From Acidobacteriota bacterium (GTDB taxonomy: Bacteria > Acidobacteriota > Vicinamibacteria > Vicinamibacterales > CAVVIG01): a stretch of DNA of 11,443 nt. Below, in pieces: positions 1 to 6,448 of the stretch; within the stretch, counting starts at the first letter, position 1; each line of letters begins with the position of its first letter. The stretch covers positions 1-11,443 of the forward strand of contig QHWL01000005.1 in the NCBI GenBank assembly GCA_003222555.1. Reading direction: 5' to 3'. The notes beneath the pieces were generated by a model, which saw only the letters and a program-made list of their open reading frames with translations, searched no databases and had not been told where the DNA came from. The position numbers and the translations under genes are program-made.

Positions 1-1
1 G

Positions 2-550
2 GCCATCGGCGGCGCGCTCGGCGTCGCCAAGGCCTATACAACCCGTGTCGGCGAAGGACCGCTTCCGACCGAGCTCTCCGGCGAGATGGGCCGCCGGCTG
101 CGAGAGAGCGGGCACGAGTACGGCGCCGTGACCGGCCGGCCGAGGCGCTGCGGATGGTACGACGCGGTCGCGGTCCGGTACGGCGTGCGCATCAACGGTC
201 TGGACGCCCTGGCGCTTACCAAGCTCGACGTCCTCGACGGCCTCGAGCGCATCGAGATTTGCACCTCGTACCGCTTCGGATCGCGCACCCTCACCGAGTT
301 TCCGTCCGACACCGCCCAGCTGGCGGCATGTGAGCCGGTGTACGAATCGATGCCCGGCTGGTCGGAGCCGACCCGGGGCGTCCGGCGGTTCGCGGATCTG
401 CCCGACGCGGCGCGCCGCTACGTCGCGCGTCTGGAAGACGTGTCGGGCGTGCCCGCCGCGATCATCTCAACCGGGTCCGATCGCGAGGACACAATACTGC
501 GCGACGACATTCTGAAATTGAAGATTGAAGATTTAAGATTGAAGATTTGA
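2..550 (+). CDS. purA: Adenylosuccinate synthetase, C-terminal part (5' end outside window)
   Basis: This cytoplasmic enzyme of purine synthesis joins IMP and aspartate using GTP, the first committed step to AMP. The visible 182 residues carry the family's C-terminal signatures in order: TRVGEGPLPTEL near the window start, GRPRRCGWYDAV, NGLDALALTKLDVLDG, and a final STGSDREDTILRDD block matching the usual end of PurA. The frame is already open at the first bases, so the gene begins upstream. The last 11 residues, KLKIEDLRLKI, do not look like PurA. They are translated from the tandem AAGATTG-type repeat that follows, and that repeat also supplies the TGA stop. It faces the broken PilZ gene, which ends at 607. 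The family call is very secure; the idea that the tail was replaced by a repeat is inference. Confidence 0.96.
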   Translation, partial: AIGGALGVAKAYTTRVGEGPLPTELSGEMGRRLRESGHEYGAVTGRPRRCGWYDAVAVRYGVRINGLDALALTKLDVLDGLERIEICTSYRFGSRTLTEFPSDTAQLAACEPVYESMPGWSEPTRGVRRFADLPDAARRYVARLEDVSGVPAAIISTGSDREDTILRDDILKLKIEDLRLKI

Positions 551-594
551 ATTCCGCAATCAATCTTCAATCTTCAATTTGCAATCTTCAATCT
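515..594. repeat. Palindromic AAGATTG-type tandem repeat between purA and the PilZ gene
   Basis: The + strand shows tandem units of about 7-8 bases (ATTGAAG, ATTGAAG, ATTTAAG, ATTGAAG). About 10 bases later they recur in reverse complement (CAATCTTCAATCTTCAAT and a further CAATCTTCAATCT). The AT-rich element stands out from the GC-rich surroundings and can fold into a long hairpin. It lies between two convergent genes, so it could act as a two-way transcription barrier. It also encodes the end of the purA reading frame. Confidence 0.85.
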
Positions 595-606
595 CACCTT
601 TCGATT

Positions 607-1235
607 TCATCCTGCCTGGTGGCGGCCGCAGAACCCATCGACCGCCTGGCCGTCCGCATCGACGAAATCCAGACCCGCGCGGTACTGAGGCCCCTTGCCA
701 GGCAAGATCTCGAAGTGCGCCCACGCGACAGACGCGTTGAGCCGGACGACGCCCACCTGATCGGACAGCAGCATGCGCACGCGCTGGCTCGGGTTCAGGG
801 AGTTGTCTGTGACGACTTGAGCGCCCAGCCTCGACAGATCGACGAGGGTCGCCGTATTGCCGTCGACAACGATATCGACCTGGGCGGCGATCTTGAACCG
901 CACGGTGCGCCGCGTGCCGCGCTGATCGAGCGGCGGCGCAGTCGTCGCGGCTGCCCCCGGCGCGCCTTCCATCGGCGTGCGCCGCGACACGCGGGCCTCG
1001 TCGCGGTCGTGGGAGACGACACGAATCTCGGACTCGATGAGTGACGGATCGGCCTTGATGCGATTGACCGCTCGAGGGCGACAACGCGCGGGCGGCGCTT
1101 GGTGATGACCTCGAGCGCCCGCAGCGCATCCGAGTCTGAAAAGGCCAGCACTTCGCTGTTCACATCGCCGGTCCGCTCTTTGAGCGTCGCGAGCAGATCG
1201 GAGGCGGCGATGATGACAGTGCACGAACTAGCCAC
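607..1235 (-). pseudogene. PilZ-domain protein with a frameshift in its N-terminal half
   Basis: PilZ domains usually bind cyclic di-GMP and pass the signal to motility, adhesion or secretion machinery. The gene reads in two frames. From a GTG at 1235 the first frame gives MASSCTVIIAASDLLATLK through RPRVVALER, which resembles a receiver-like beta/alpha start. Near 1068-1073 sensible coding jumps to another frame, VNRIKADPSLIESEIRVVSH, and runs to the TGA at 607. The second part holds the PilZ domain, with RRTVRFK (the arginine region) and DLSRLGAQV (the D-x-S-x-x-G motif). From memory, relatives have some extra residues between VALER and NRIKADP, so a small non-triplet deletion fits best. 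A PilZ-only product could start at the ATG at 972. The start lies 6 bases after the lepB stop, so the two were probably cotranscribed. Assembly error is possible. Confidence 0.7.
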
Positions 1236-1241
1236 AGCGCA

Positions 1242-1970
1242 TCAGTAAAAGATTCTCGCGTCTTGAAGGGGCCACCACCGCACCTTCACCTTGCCGACGA
1301 TGTACTTCTTGGGCACCGATCCCCAGTGACGGCTGTCCGAGCTGTTGTTTCTGTGATCGCCCATGACGAAATAGTAGCCCTGCTGAACCACTTGAGGGCC
1401 CCAGTCGTCGTGGCTGCGGAACTCGGGCGGTACGTAATCGTCGCGCAGCGGGATGTCGTTCACGTACACGCGGCCGTCGACGATGCGCACCGTGTCGCCC
1501 TCTTTGGCGATCACCCGCTTCACGAACATCTTCTCGGGATTGAGCGGATAGTACAGCATCACGATGTCGCCCGGGCGCGGATCGCCAAGCTCGTAGACGA
1601 GCTTGTTGACGATGAGCCGGTCGTGATCTTCGAGCGTCGGCGCCATGCTCAATCCGTCGACGCGCGCCACCTGGAATCCAAACGTCACGATCAGCGTCGC
1701 GTAGACCGCGGCCGAGACCAGCGTCTGCAAGCCCGACACGATCTCGCGGCCCATGCGCGTCCACGAGCCGATGTGCTCGGTCGGAGCGTCTGCGTCGGCG
1801 GCGGCCGGCAACGCCGGGGGGGTTAGGTAGATCTCGGGATCAGATGGAATCTCGACGGCCGCGGGTGCCGGCGTGGAGGCCCCGAACAGGTCGACACTTA
1901 CGACGGCGGCCGCGTCTGTGGCGTCCAGTTGAAGCGGCGGGTTGACGGGCGGCAGTTCCGAGTTGTCCAT
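1242..1970 (-). CDS. lepB: Signal peptidase I
   Basis: This membrane-anchored serine protease removes signal peptides from exported proteins on the outer face of the inner membrane. The 242-residue protein has a Pro/Ala-rich cytoplasmic leader of about 75 residues, then one hydrophobic membrane segment at about 83-100 (LVSAAVYATLIVTFGF). The catalytic Ser108 lies in DGLSMAPTL and the general-base Lys151 in FVKRVIAKEGD. The conserved GDHRNNSSDSRHWG box is at about 204-217. The ATG at 1970 is chosen because GGAG sits 4 bases before it and upstream in-frame sequence has no family resemblance. The lead peptide before the membrane segment is longer than in many homologues. It is the first gene of a likely two-gene - strand unit with the PilZ gene, and divergent from the beta-barrel gene. 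Confidence 0.95.
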   Translation of the reverse strand: MDNSELPPVNPPLQLDATDAAAVVSVDLFGASTPAPAAVEIPSDPEIYLTPPALPAAADADAPTEHIGSWTRMGREIVSGLQTLVSAAVYATLIVTFGFQVARVDGLSMAPTLEDHDRLIVNKLVYELGDPRPGDIVMLYYPLNPEKMFVKRVIAKEGDTVRIVDGRVYVNDIPLRDDYVPPEFRSHDDWGPQVVQQGYYFVMGDHRNNSSDSRHWGSVPKKYIVGKVKVRWWPLQDARIFY

Positions 1971-2027
1971 TGGCCTCCAGAATACCAGCGGTTGAGGGTG
2001 GCGTAAAGGCAGTTGCGTCAGTTTTCG

Positions 2028-2057
2028 TTGCGTCCGGCCGCCGCCCGGCGGTATACT
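2028..2057 (+). promoter_or_regulatory. Possible promoter for the outer-membrane protein gene
   Basis: A TATACT box at 2052-2057 differs from the -10 consensus at one position. It is preceded, 18 bases away, by TTGCGT, a weak -35. It would give a leader of roughly 120 bases before the ATG at 2188. The gap between lepB and the beta-barrel gene must hold promoters for both directions; none is obvious for lepB. This is pattern matching only. Confidence 0.25.
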
Positions 2058-2187
2058 TTTCCCCTCACCTCGACTTGCGGTAGGTTCCAGCCCTTTCCGC
2101 GACATTCTGAGCGAACGTGATTGTGCGAGCGTACGGCGCATCTACGCGCGTCTAATGCGATGGAGTGTCCGCATCCGGAGGACTTCG

Positions 2188-2853
2188 ATGAAGCGTTTGG
2201 CCCGTTATTCGATGTTGATTGTTCTGATGGTCGCATGCTGGGTCGGCACGGCCGACGCACAGACGGCCGCAGGCGCGGCTGCCGACGGCTGGTACGCGGA
2301 GTTGACGGCCGCTGCAACGCTCGGCCATAGATCGGATGCATCGGTGGGCGGTGAACTCGGGTACACCTGGACTGACGAGTGGCAGCTGGTCTTCGAGGTC
2401 GGACGGATGGACAACGTGGCGACGAGCGCGCTCGACGACCGCGCGCAAATCATCGGTCGAGCTATCGGAGCGAGCGTCAGTACCGTGCAGGCGGCGACCT
2501 ATTTCGACGCGGGGCTCAAGTACAGGCTCGCCCCGCGCGGGACGTGGCGTCCATACGGCATGCTCGGTCTTGGGGCCGCGAGAGTGAAGAACGAGGCCAA
2601 CTTCAGCGTGAACGGCAACGACGTGACTAACCGGTTGGATCAGTTCGGAGTGCAGCTCGGCAGCGACCTTGCCGGCTCCGTGACCAAATTCTTTCTCACC
2701 ATCGGCGTTGGTGCAAACCGTCCGTTTGGCAAACGCTACTTCGTGGATCTCAGCTACCGCTACGGCCGCATCTTTGCGAAAAGCGGCGCGATCGAAGACG
2801 ACACCGGCGTCAACACGCAGCGCGTGCAGGGTGGAGTCGGAATTCGGTTCTAG
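2188..2853 (+). CDS. Outer-membrane beta-barrel protein
   Basis: This 221-residue secreted protein should sit in the outer membrane. It begins with a classic Sec signal peptide: MKRLARYS, a hydrophobic stretch, then a probable cleavage site after TADA, before Gln25. The mature part has alternating patterns typical of beta strands (GWYAELTAAATLG, VGGELGYTW, YFDAGLKYRL, YGMLGLGAAR, FFLTIGVGANR, YFVDLSYRYGR). It ends in RVQGGVGIRF, and a terminal Phe is the usual beta-barrel assembly signal. The size fits an eight-stranded OmpA/OmpX-like or PF13505-type barrel. The start is fixed by GGAGGA at 2177-2182, five bases before the ATG; an upstream in-frame ATG at 2155 would spoil the signal peptide. 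No ligand or transport role can be read from the sequence. Confidence 0.88.
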   Translation: MKRLARYSMLIVLMVACWVGTADAQTAAGAAADGWYAELTAAATLGHRSDASVGGELGYTWTDEWQLVFEVGRMDNVATSALDDRAQIIGRAIGASVSTVQAATYFDAGLKYRLAPRGTWRPYGMLGLGAARVKNEANFSVNGNDVTNRLDQFGVQLGSDLAGSVTKFFLTIGVGANRPFGKRYFVDLSYRYGRIFAKSGAIEDDTGVNTQRVQGGVGIRF

Positions 2854-2872
2854 CTGCTGAATACATCAATCA

Positions 2873-2947
2873 AATGCAACCACGAAAGCACGAAGACACG
2901 AAAAAGAAATAGTCTTCTTCGTGTTTTCGTGTCTTCGTGGTTGCATT
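2873..2947. repeat. CACGAA-type palindrome downstream of the beta-barrel gene
   Basis: The left arm reads AATGCAACCACGAAAGCAC and continues with CACGAA units spaced 8 bases apart. The right arm ends GTCTTCGTGGTTGCATT, its near-exact reverse complement, with only a few bases of loop between. Starting 19 bases after the stop codon of the barrel gene, it can form a long RNA hairpin and may end transcription. There is no clear T-run after it, so a standard intrinsic terminator is not claimed. CACGAAGACACGAA-type palindromes recur between genes in some environmental bacterial genomes (recalled, not searched). Confidence 0.85.
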
Positions 2948-3009
2948 GCGCAAGACGTAACTGTAGGGTTCTATGACACACAATCTCCTGCAGCGCGCGC
3001 CATGAGAGT

Positions 3010-3125
3010 CTGTGAACAAATCACGTTCAACGCAGAGGCCGCCGAGGCCGCAGAGAAGAAATGCTTAGGGGATTTCTCCGCGTGCTTCTGCGAGCTCTGC
3101 GTTCAAACGTCGTATTTTTTCACAG
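3010..3125 (+). repeat. Dispersed palindromic repeat, copy 1
   Basis: The element starts CTGTGAACAAATCACGTTC and ends in the reverse complement of a similar sequence (GTCGTATTTTTTCACAG). It has GCAGAGG/GCCGAGG units on one side and CTCTGCG units on the other, with a centre containing GAGAAGAAATGC. A second copy lies at 6309-6429 in opposite orientation. Over its first 54 bases this copy matches the reverse complement of the other at 50 positions. No open frame of substance and no transposase is present. It looks like a non-autonomous palindromic mobile repeat. Confidence 0.9.
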
Positions 3126-3217
3126 GCTCATGTGGCGGCCGACCGCGGCAGGAGTGGGAGCGGGCGCGACGCCAAGCGCCCTCGGTCGCGATAGCATCAG
3201 ATAAATAGGGTGGGCGC

Positions 3218-3301
3218 GTAGGTCAGGTAGGGCGGGTGGGTCCGGTAGGTGTTTGCTCTTCCTCACAGGCCCACGTGACCCACCCGCCCCACCTGACGTA
3301 C
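3218..3301. repeat. G-rich inverted repeat just after cheB
   Basis: Arms of 25 bases (3218-3242 and 3277-3301) are complementary at 23 positions: GTAGGTCAGGTAGGGCGGG... against ...CCCGCCCCACCTGACGTAC, with a 34-base loop. It ends 5 bases beyond the cheB stop codon (3307), so it is placed to fold in the cheB transcript 3' end and could serve as a terminator or stabilising hairpin. The + strand is rich in G-runs (3208-3240). Confidence 0.85.
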
Positions 3302-3306
3302 TGAGG

Positions 3307-4317
3307 CTACGCGGTTTCTGGCGTGACGGGTTCGAGCGCTCTGCCCCGCGCAATCTGAGCGCGCAGCATTTGAACGTCGCGAAGCAGCGCGCGCGATCGA
3401 TCCTCGAACACTACCGCAATGGGATCGCGGCCGCGCCCGCGGGCGCTGTCGGCCAGCTTGTGCATGAGCATGGCGCGTTCTTCGAGCGAGCGGACAGCCG
3501 TCCAGAGCGCTTTTTCGACTGAATCGCCCTGGGCCTCGAGCATCGTCTGGCTTGTGTACGCGTGTCCCACGCGGCAGCGGAAACGGAGGACCTCGCCGTC
3601 CCGCACCTCGCGCAGGATGCCGCTGCACTCGGGGCACGTAAGGCCAGAGTCGATGCCGATGTTCTCGCCTGTCAACGGCCGTTCCAGAGTTCCCTCGCTC
3701 TCTTCGCGCGGCTCGAGGGGGGCCTGCGATCGCTGGACCGATTCCGGCGCAGCCTCGTTCGCGAGGCGCACGAGGAGATCGGGAAATTCCGCTGCCGGAA
3801 CACAATAATCGACGTCGACGCGATCCAGAGCGTGCGCCGGCATGCTGCCGCACAGCGCGTCGGACGGATCCTGCACCAGGGCGAGGCCGCCGGCCTCTTT
3901 GACCGATTGCAGCCCGGCGGTGCCGTCGTCGAGCGCGCCGCTCACGATGACGCCGATGACGCGCGGGCCATAATAATGCGCCGCGGTCCTGAACAGCGGA
4001 TCGATGGCGGGTCGATGCAGGTTCTCGCGCGGTCCCCGCTCCACCGACAGGCGCTGTCCGCGCAGATAAGTCTGCATGCCCGGCGGGGCGACGTAGATGC
4101 GTCCGGTGCGGATTGGCTCGCCGTCGACCGCATGAGCCGCCGGCAGCGCTCCGGCACGATTGAGAATCGCAGGCAACAAACTCGGCGCATCGGGCCGAAC
4201 GTGGAGAACGACGAAGAGCGCCGCTGGAAGAGAAGCCGGGAGACGACTCGCGAGGTTGCTCAGCACCTCGACTCCACCGCTCGAGGCGCCAATGACGATG
4301 ATGTCGTGCCCCGGCAT
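3307..4317 (-). CDS. cheB: CheB-type protein-glutamate methylesterase with C-terminal zinc module, no receiver domain
   Basis: CheB enzymes remove methyl groups from, and deamidate, chemoreceptor glutamate side chains. This 336-residue protein starts directly with the catalytic domain: IIVIGASSGG holds nucleophile Ser12, VVLHV holds His39, and SGALDDGTAG holds Asp131, giving the complete triad. The usual N-terminal receiver domain is missing, so phosphorylation control by CheA is not built in. After a Glu/Arg-rich linker (about 190-224) comes a C-terminal module with Cys228, Cys231, Cys248 and His252 (CPEC, then CRVGH), which probably binds zinc, then a helical tail. The start at 4317 has AAGGAG seven bases upstream. 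It is divergent from cheR with a 78-base gap, so the two likely work together. The target is not evident because no receptor gene is present here. Confidence 0.93.
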   Translation of the reverse strand: MPGHDIIVIGASSGGVEVLSNLASRLPASLPAALFVVLHVRPDAPSLLPAILNRAGALPAAHAVDGEPIRTGRIYVAPPGMQTYLRGQRLSVERGPRENLHRPAIDPLFRTAAHYYGPRVIGVIVSGALDDGTAGLQSVKEAGGLALVQDPSDALCGSMPAHALDRVDVDYCVPAAEFPDLLVRLANEAAPESVQRSQAPLEPREESEGTLERPLTGENIGIDSGLTCPECSGILREVRDGEVLRFRCRVGHAYTSQTMLEAQGDSVEKALWTAVRSLEERAMLMHKLADSARGRGRDPIAVVFEDRSRALLRDVQMLRAQIARGRALEPVTPETA

Positions 4318-4395
4318 GGCGTTACTCCTTCGCGCCTGCAATTTCCTTGCGTGGAGAAGGCAGCCGTTATGGTAGGTTGATGACACGGTCGGCAA
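4318..4395. promoter_or_regulatory. Divergent cheB/cheR intergenic region
   Basis: This 78-base gap must carry start signals for both genes unless transcription comes from further off. On the - strand it shows the strong cheB ribosome site (AAGGAG, 4325-4330). On the + strand, TATGGT at 4368-4373 is a weak -10 candidate. No good ribosome site precedes the cheR ATG, and an in-frame TGA at 4381 rules out a longer cheR start. No operator palindrome was recognised. Confidence 0.4.
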
Positions 4396-6279
4396 ATGTC
4401 AAGTCAGAACGAAAGCCTCCAGTCGACGCCTTCTGCCGGCGACGACCAGTCGTTTAGCGCATTGCTCGAATATCTCCGCCGGACGCGCGGCTTCGATTTC
4501 ACCGCTTATAAGCCAGGGAGCCTCACGCGTCGCGTCCAAAAGCGGATGGCTGGATTGTCGATCGGTGAGTTTCGCGACTACCTCGACCATCTGGAAGTTC
4601 ACCCGGATGAGTTCGGCCAGCTGTTCAATACGATTCTCATCAATGTCACGGCATTTTTCCGTGACGAGTCACCTTGGGAATTCATTCGCGATTCGGTGAT
4701 TCCGGAGATGCTCGCGGGCCTGAGGTCCGACGATCCGATCCGCGTGTGGAGCGCCGGCTGCGCATCGGGCGAGGAAGCCTATTCGATCGCGATGCTTCTG
4801 GCGGAAGCGCTCGGACGCGAGCCGTTCGTGCGGCGCGTGAAGATCTACGCGACCGATGTCGATGAGGAGGCGCTCAACGAAGCGCGGCGGGCGACCTACG
4901 CCGCTCGCGACGTCGAAGCGGTGTTGCCCGGGCTCGGCGAGAAATACTTCCAACGCGACGGCGAGTTCTTCTCGTTCGACAAGGACCTGCGGCGGTCGGT
5001 CATCTTCGGGCGGCACAATCTCATTCAGGACGCGCCGATCTCGCGCATCAACCTGTTGATGTGCCGCAACACGTTGATGTACTTCAATGCCGAGACTCAG
5101 TCGCGGATTCTGAAGCGGTTCCATTACGCGCTGGTTGAATCCGGGATACTCTTTCTGGGCAAGGCCGAGATGCTGCTGACGCGCTCGGAATTGTTCGCGC
5201 CGGTCGATCGCCGGTTGCGGATCTTCACGAAGGTTCATCGCGAGAACTGGCGCGACCGGCTCGCCGGCCTGCCGTCAGTCGGCCGCGAAGATCAAAGCGA
5301 TCCTATGACGGCAACTCATCTCCAGATTTACGGCGTCGCTTTCGATGCGACTCCGGTCGCTCAAATCATTGTCGAGGCGGCCGGCGTGGTGGCGATGTAC
5401 AACGATCGGGCCCGGAGCCTTTTTGGCCTTGGCCCCGCCGATATCGGGCGCCTCTTCCACGAATTGGAGGTGTCGTACCGCCCCGTCGAGCTGCGCTCGG
5501 TGATTCAACGCGCCCAGGAGCAGCGGCGGCCCGTCGTCGTGAAGGACGTGACGACCGACACAGCGGGCCGCGAGGCGCGATGCCTCGAGGTGCAAGTGAC
5601 GCCGCTGTTCGATCCTGGTGGCGCGCTGCTTGGATCGAGCATCACGTTCACCGACGTGTCGCGGGTCCAGGAGCTGCAGCAGCAACTCTCGCGGTCGAAG
5701 CAGGACCTCGAGACGACCTACGAAGAGCTGCAGTCGACCAACGAAGAGCTCGAGACGACCAACGAAGAGCTGCAATCGACCGTGGAGGAGCTGGAGACCA
5801 CGAACGAAGAGCTGCAGTCGACCAACGAAGAGCTCGAGACGATGAACGAGGAGCTGCAGTCGACCAACGAGGAGATGCAGGCGATCAACGAAGAGCTGCA
5901 CGAACGGAGCGAGGCGTTCACCGTCGCCAACGACTTCCTCGAATCGGTGCTCCGCGGAATGCGGGGCGCGGTCATCGTCGTGAATCGCGACCTCCACGTC
6001 ATCGCGTGGAATCGGCGGTCTGAAGAGCTGTGGGGCCTGCGTCGCGAGGAAGCGGTGGGGCGAAACGTGTTCAGCCTCGACATCGGGCTGCCCCTCGACC
6101 AGCTGCGTGCGATGATTCGCGCGAGCCTGGCAGCGGAAAGTGAGTTGGCCGAGAAGACAGTAGACGCGACCAACAGGCGCGGCCGTCCGATTGGCTGCAA
6201 GGTGACCTGCACTCCGTTGATGGGCGAGGGCCGGCACGTGCAGGGCGTGATTTTGATGATCGACGAAGTCGAGGGGTGA
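4396..6279 (+). CDS. cheR: CheR methyltransferase fused to coiled coil and PAS-like domains
   Basis: CheR uses S-adenosylmethionine to methylate receptor glutamates. The 627-residue protein has a CheR N-terminal helical domain (about 18-85, with FTAYKPGSLTRRVQKRM). The SAM-binding domain follows (about 88-285): WSAGCASGEEAYS at 118-130 is the SAM-binding loop, IYATDVDEEAL follows, and LLMCRNTLMYF at 220-230 matches the family's CRN-x-L-x-YF motif. A PAS-like domain is at about 305-422, then a coiled coil (about 426-505) with Leu or Met every seventh residue, then a second PAS-like domain (about 512-625). Such parts are common in large CheB-CheR-PAS-histidine kinase fusions, but here CheB is a separate divergent gene and no kinase domain follows. 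PAS domains may sense a small molecule or redox state and tune methylation. The ligand is unknown. Confidence 0.94.
   Translation: MSSQNESLQSTPSAGDDQSFSALLEYLRRTRGFDFTAYKPGSLTRRVQKRMAGLSIGEFRDYLDHLEVHPDEFGQLFNTILINVTAFFRDESPWEFIRDSVIPEMLAGLRSDDPIRVWSAGCASGEEAYSIAMLLAEALGREPFVRRVKIYATDVDEEALNEARRATYAARDVEAVLPGLGEKYFQRDGEFFSFDKDLRRSVIFGRHNLIQDAPISRINLLMCRNTLMYFNAETQSRILKRFHYALVESGILFLGKAEMLLTRSELFAPVDRRLRIFTKVHRENWRDRLAGLPSVGREDQSDPMTATHLQIYGVAFDATPVAQIIVEAAGVVAMYNDRARSLFGLGPADIGRLFHELEVSYRPVELRSVIQRAQEQRRPVVVKDVTTDTAGREARCLEVQVTPLFDPGGALLGSSITFTDVSRVQELQQQLSRSKQDLETTYEELQSTNEELETTNEELQSTVEELETTNEELQSTNEELETMNEELQSTNEEMQAINEELHERSEAFTVANDFLESVLRGMRGAVIVVNRDLHVIAWNRRSEELWGLRREEAVGRNVFSLDIGLPLDQLRAMIRASLAAESELAEKTVDATNRRGRPIGCKVTCTPLMGEGRHVQGVILMIDEVEG
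5707..5910 (+). repeat. In-frame 21-base tandem repeat encoding leucine heptads in cheR
   Basis: Near-identical 21-base units encode seven-residue blocks such as TNEELET and TNEELQS. They place Leu at residues 438, 445, 452, 459, 466, 473, 480, 487 and 501, with Met at 494, so ten heptads sit in a row. The protein pattern predicts a parallel coiled coil joining the two PAS-like domains. The DNA similarity means copy number could change by slippage or recombination without breaking the frame. Confidence 0.9.
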
Positions 6280-6308
6280 CGCCGGCCCGGTGTGTGCGGC
6301 CTAAGCAG

Positions 6309-6429
6309 CTGTGAAAAAATGCGACGTTAAACGCAGAGCTCGCAGGGCTCGCAGAGCACGCTGAGAAATCCTCGCGCATTTCTTCTCTGCGGTCTCCGCG
6401 GTCTCTGCGTTGAACGTGATGTGTTCACA
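6309..6429 (-). repeat. Dispersed palindromic repeat, copy 2 (inverted relative to copy 1)
   Basis: It reads CTGTGAAAAAATGCGACG at the left end and GAACGTGATGTGTTCACA at the right. Its reverse complement aligns with 3011-3125 along nearly the whole length, apart from a short extra GCGAGCCCT-type unit. It sits between the 3' ends of cheR (stop 6279) and the receiver gene (stop 6449), both of which point toward it. It therefore could also act as a two-way terminator. No gene is encoded. Confidence 0.9.
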
Positions 6430-6448
6430 ATCTCTTGGGAGACCTGCG

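Larger units (their letters stand above)
2854..3306. other. Gene-free stretch holding three palindromes
   Basis: No convincing gene is seen between the beta-barrel gene and the end of cheB. Short open frames here run through repeats and give low-complexity text such as AEAAEAAEKK. The stretch contains three separate inverted-repeat elements (2873-2947, 3010-3125 and 3218-3301) parted by about 60-90 bases of unremarkable sequence. The genes on both sides end here, so it is a convergent terminal zone. Confidence 0.8.

Noticed and set aside
515..594. CRISPR-like tandem units
   Set aside because: Units are 7-8 bases with no unique spacers of uniform length; the structure is a palindrome, not an array.
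1060..1080. Programmed ribosomal frameshift in the PilZ gene
   Set aside because: No slippery X-XXY-YYZ heptamer or downstream stimulatory structure is visible; an indel is simpler.
607..1224. Continuous 205-residue frame starting at ATG 1224 for the PilZ gene
   Set aside because: Its first 50 residues are Arg/His-rich nonsense, while another frame over the same bases reads as a proper protein start; a frameshift explains both.
2921..3208. Small + strand open frame containing AEAAEAAEKK
   Set aside because: It translates the palindromic repeat at 3010-3125; the low-complexity text comes from the GCAGAGG units.
3562..4380. 272-residue open frame on the + strand
   Set aside because: Antisense shadow of cheB, which has the complete catalytic triad and a strong ribosome site.
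5275..6237. 320-residue open frame on the - strand with LQLFVGRLQLF repeats
   Set aside because: It is the antisense shadow of the cheR heptad repeat and PAS domains; cheR itself matches known families throughout.
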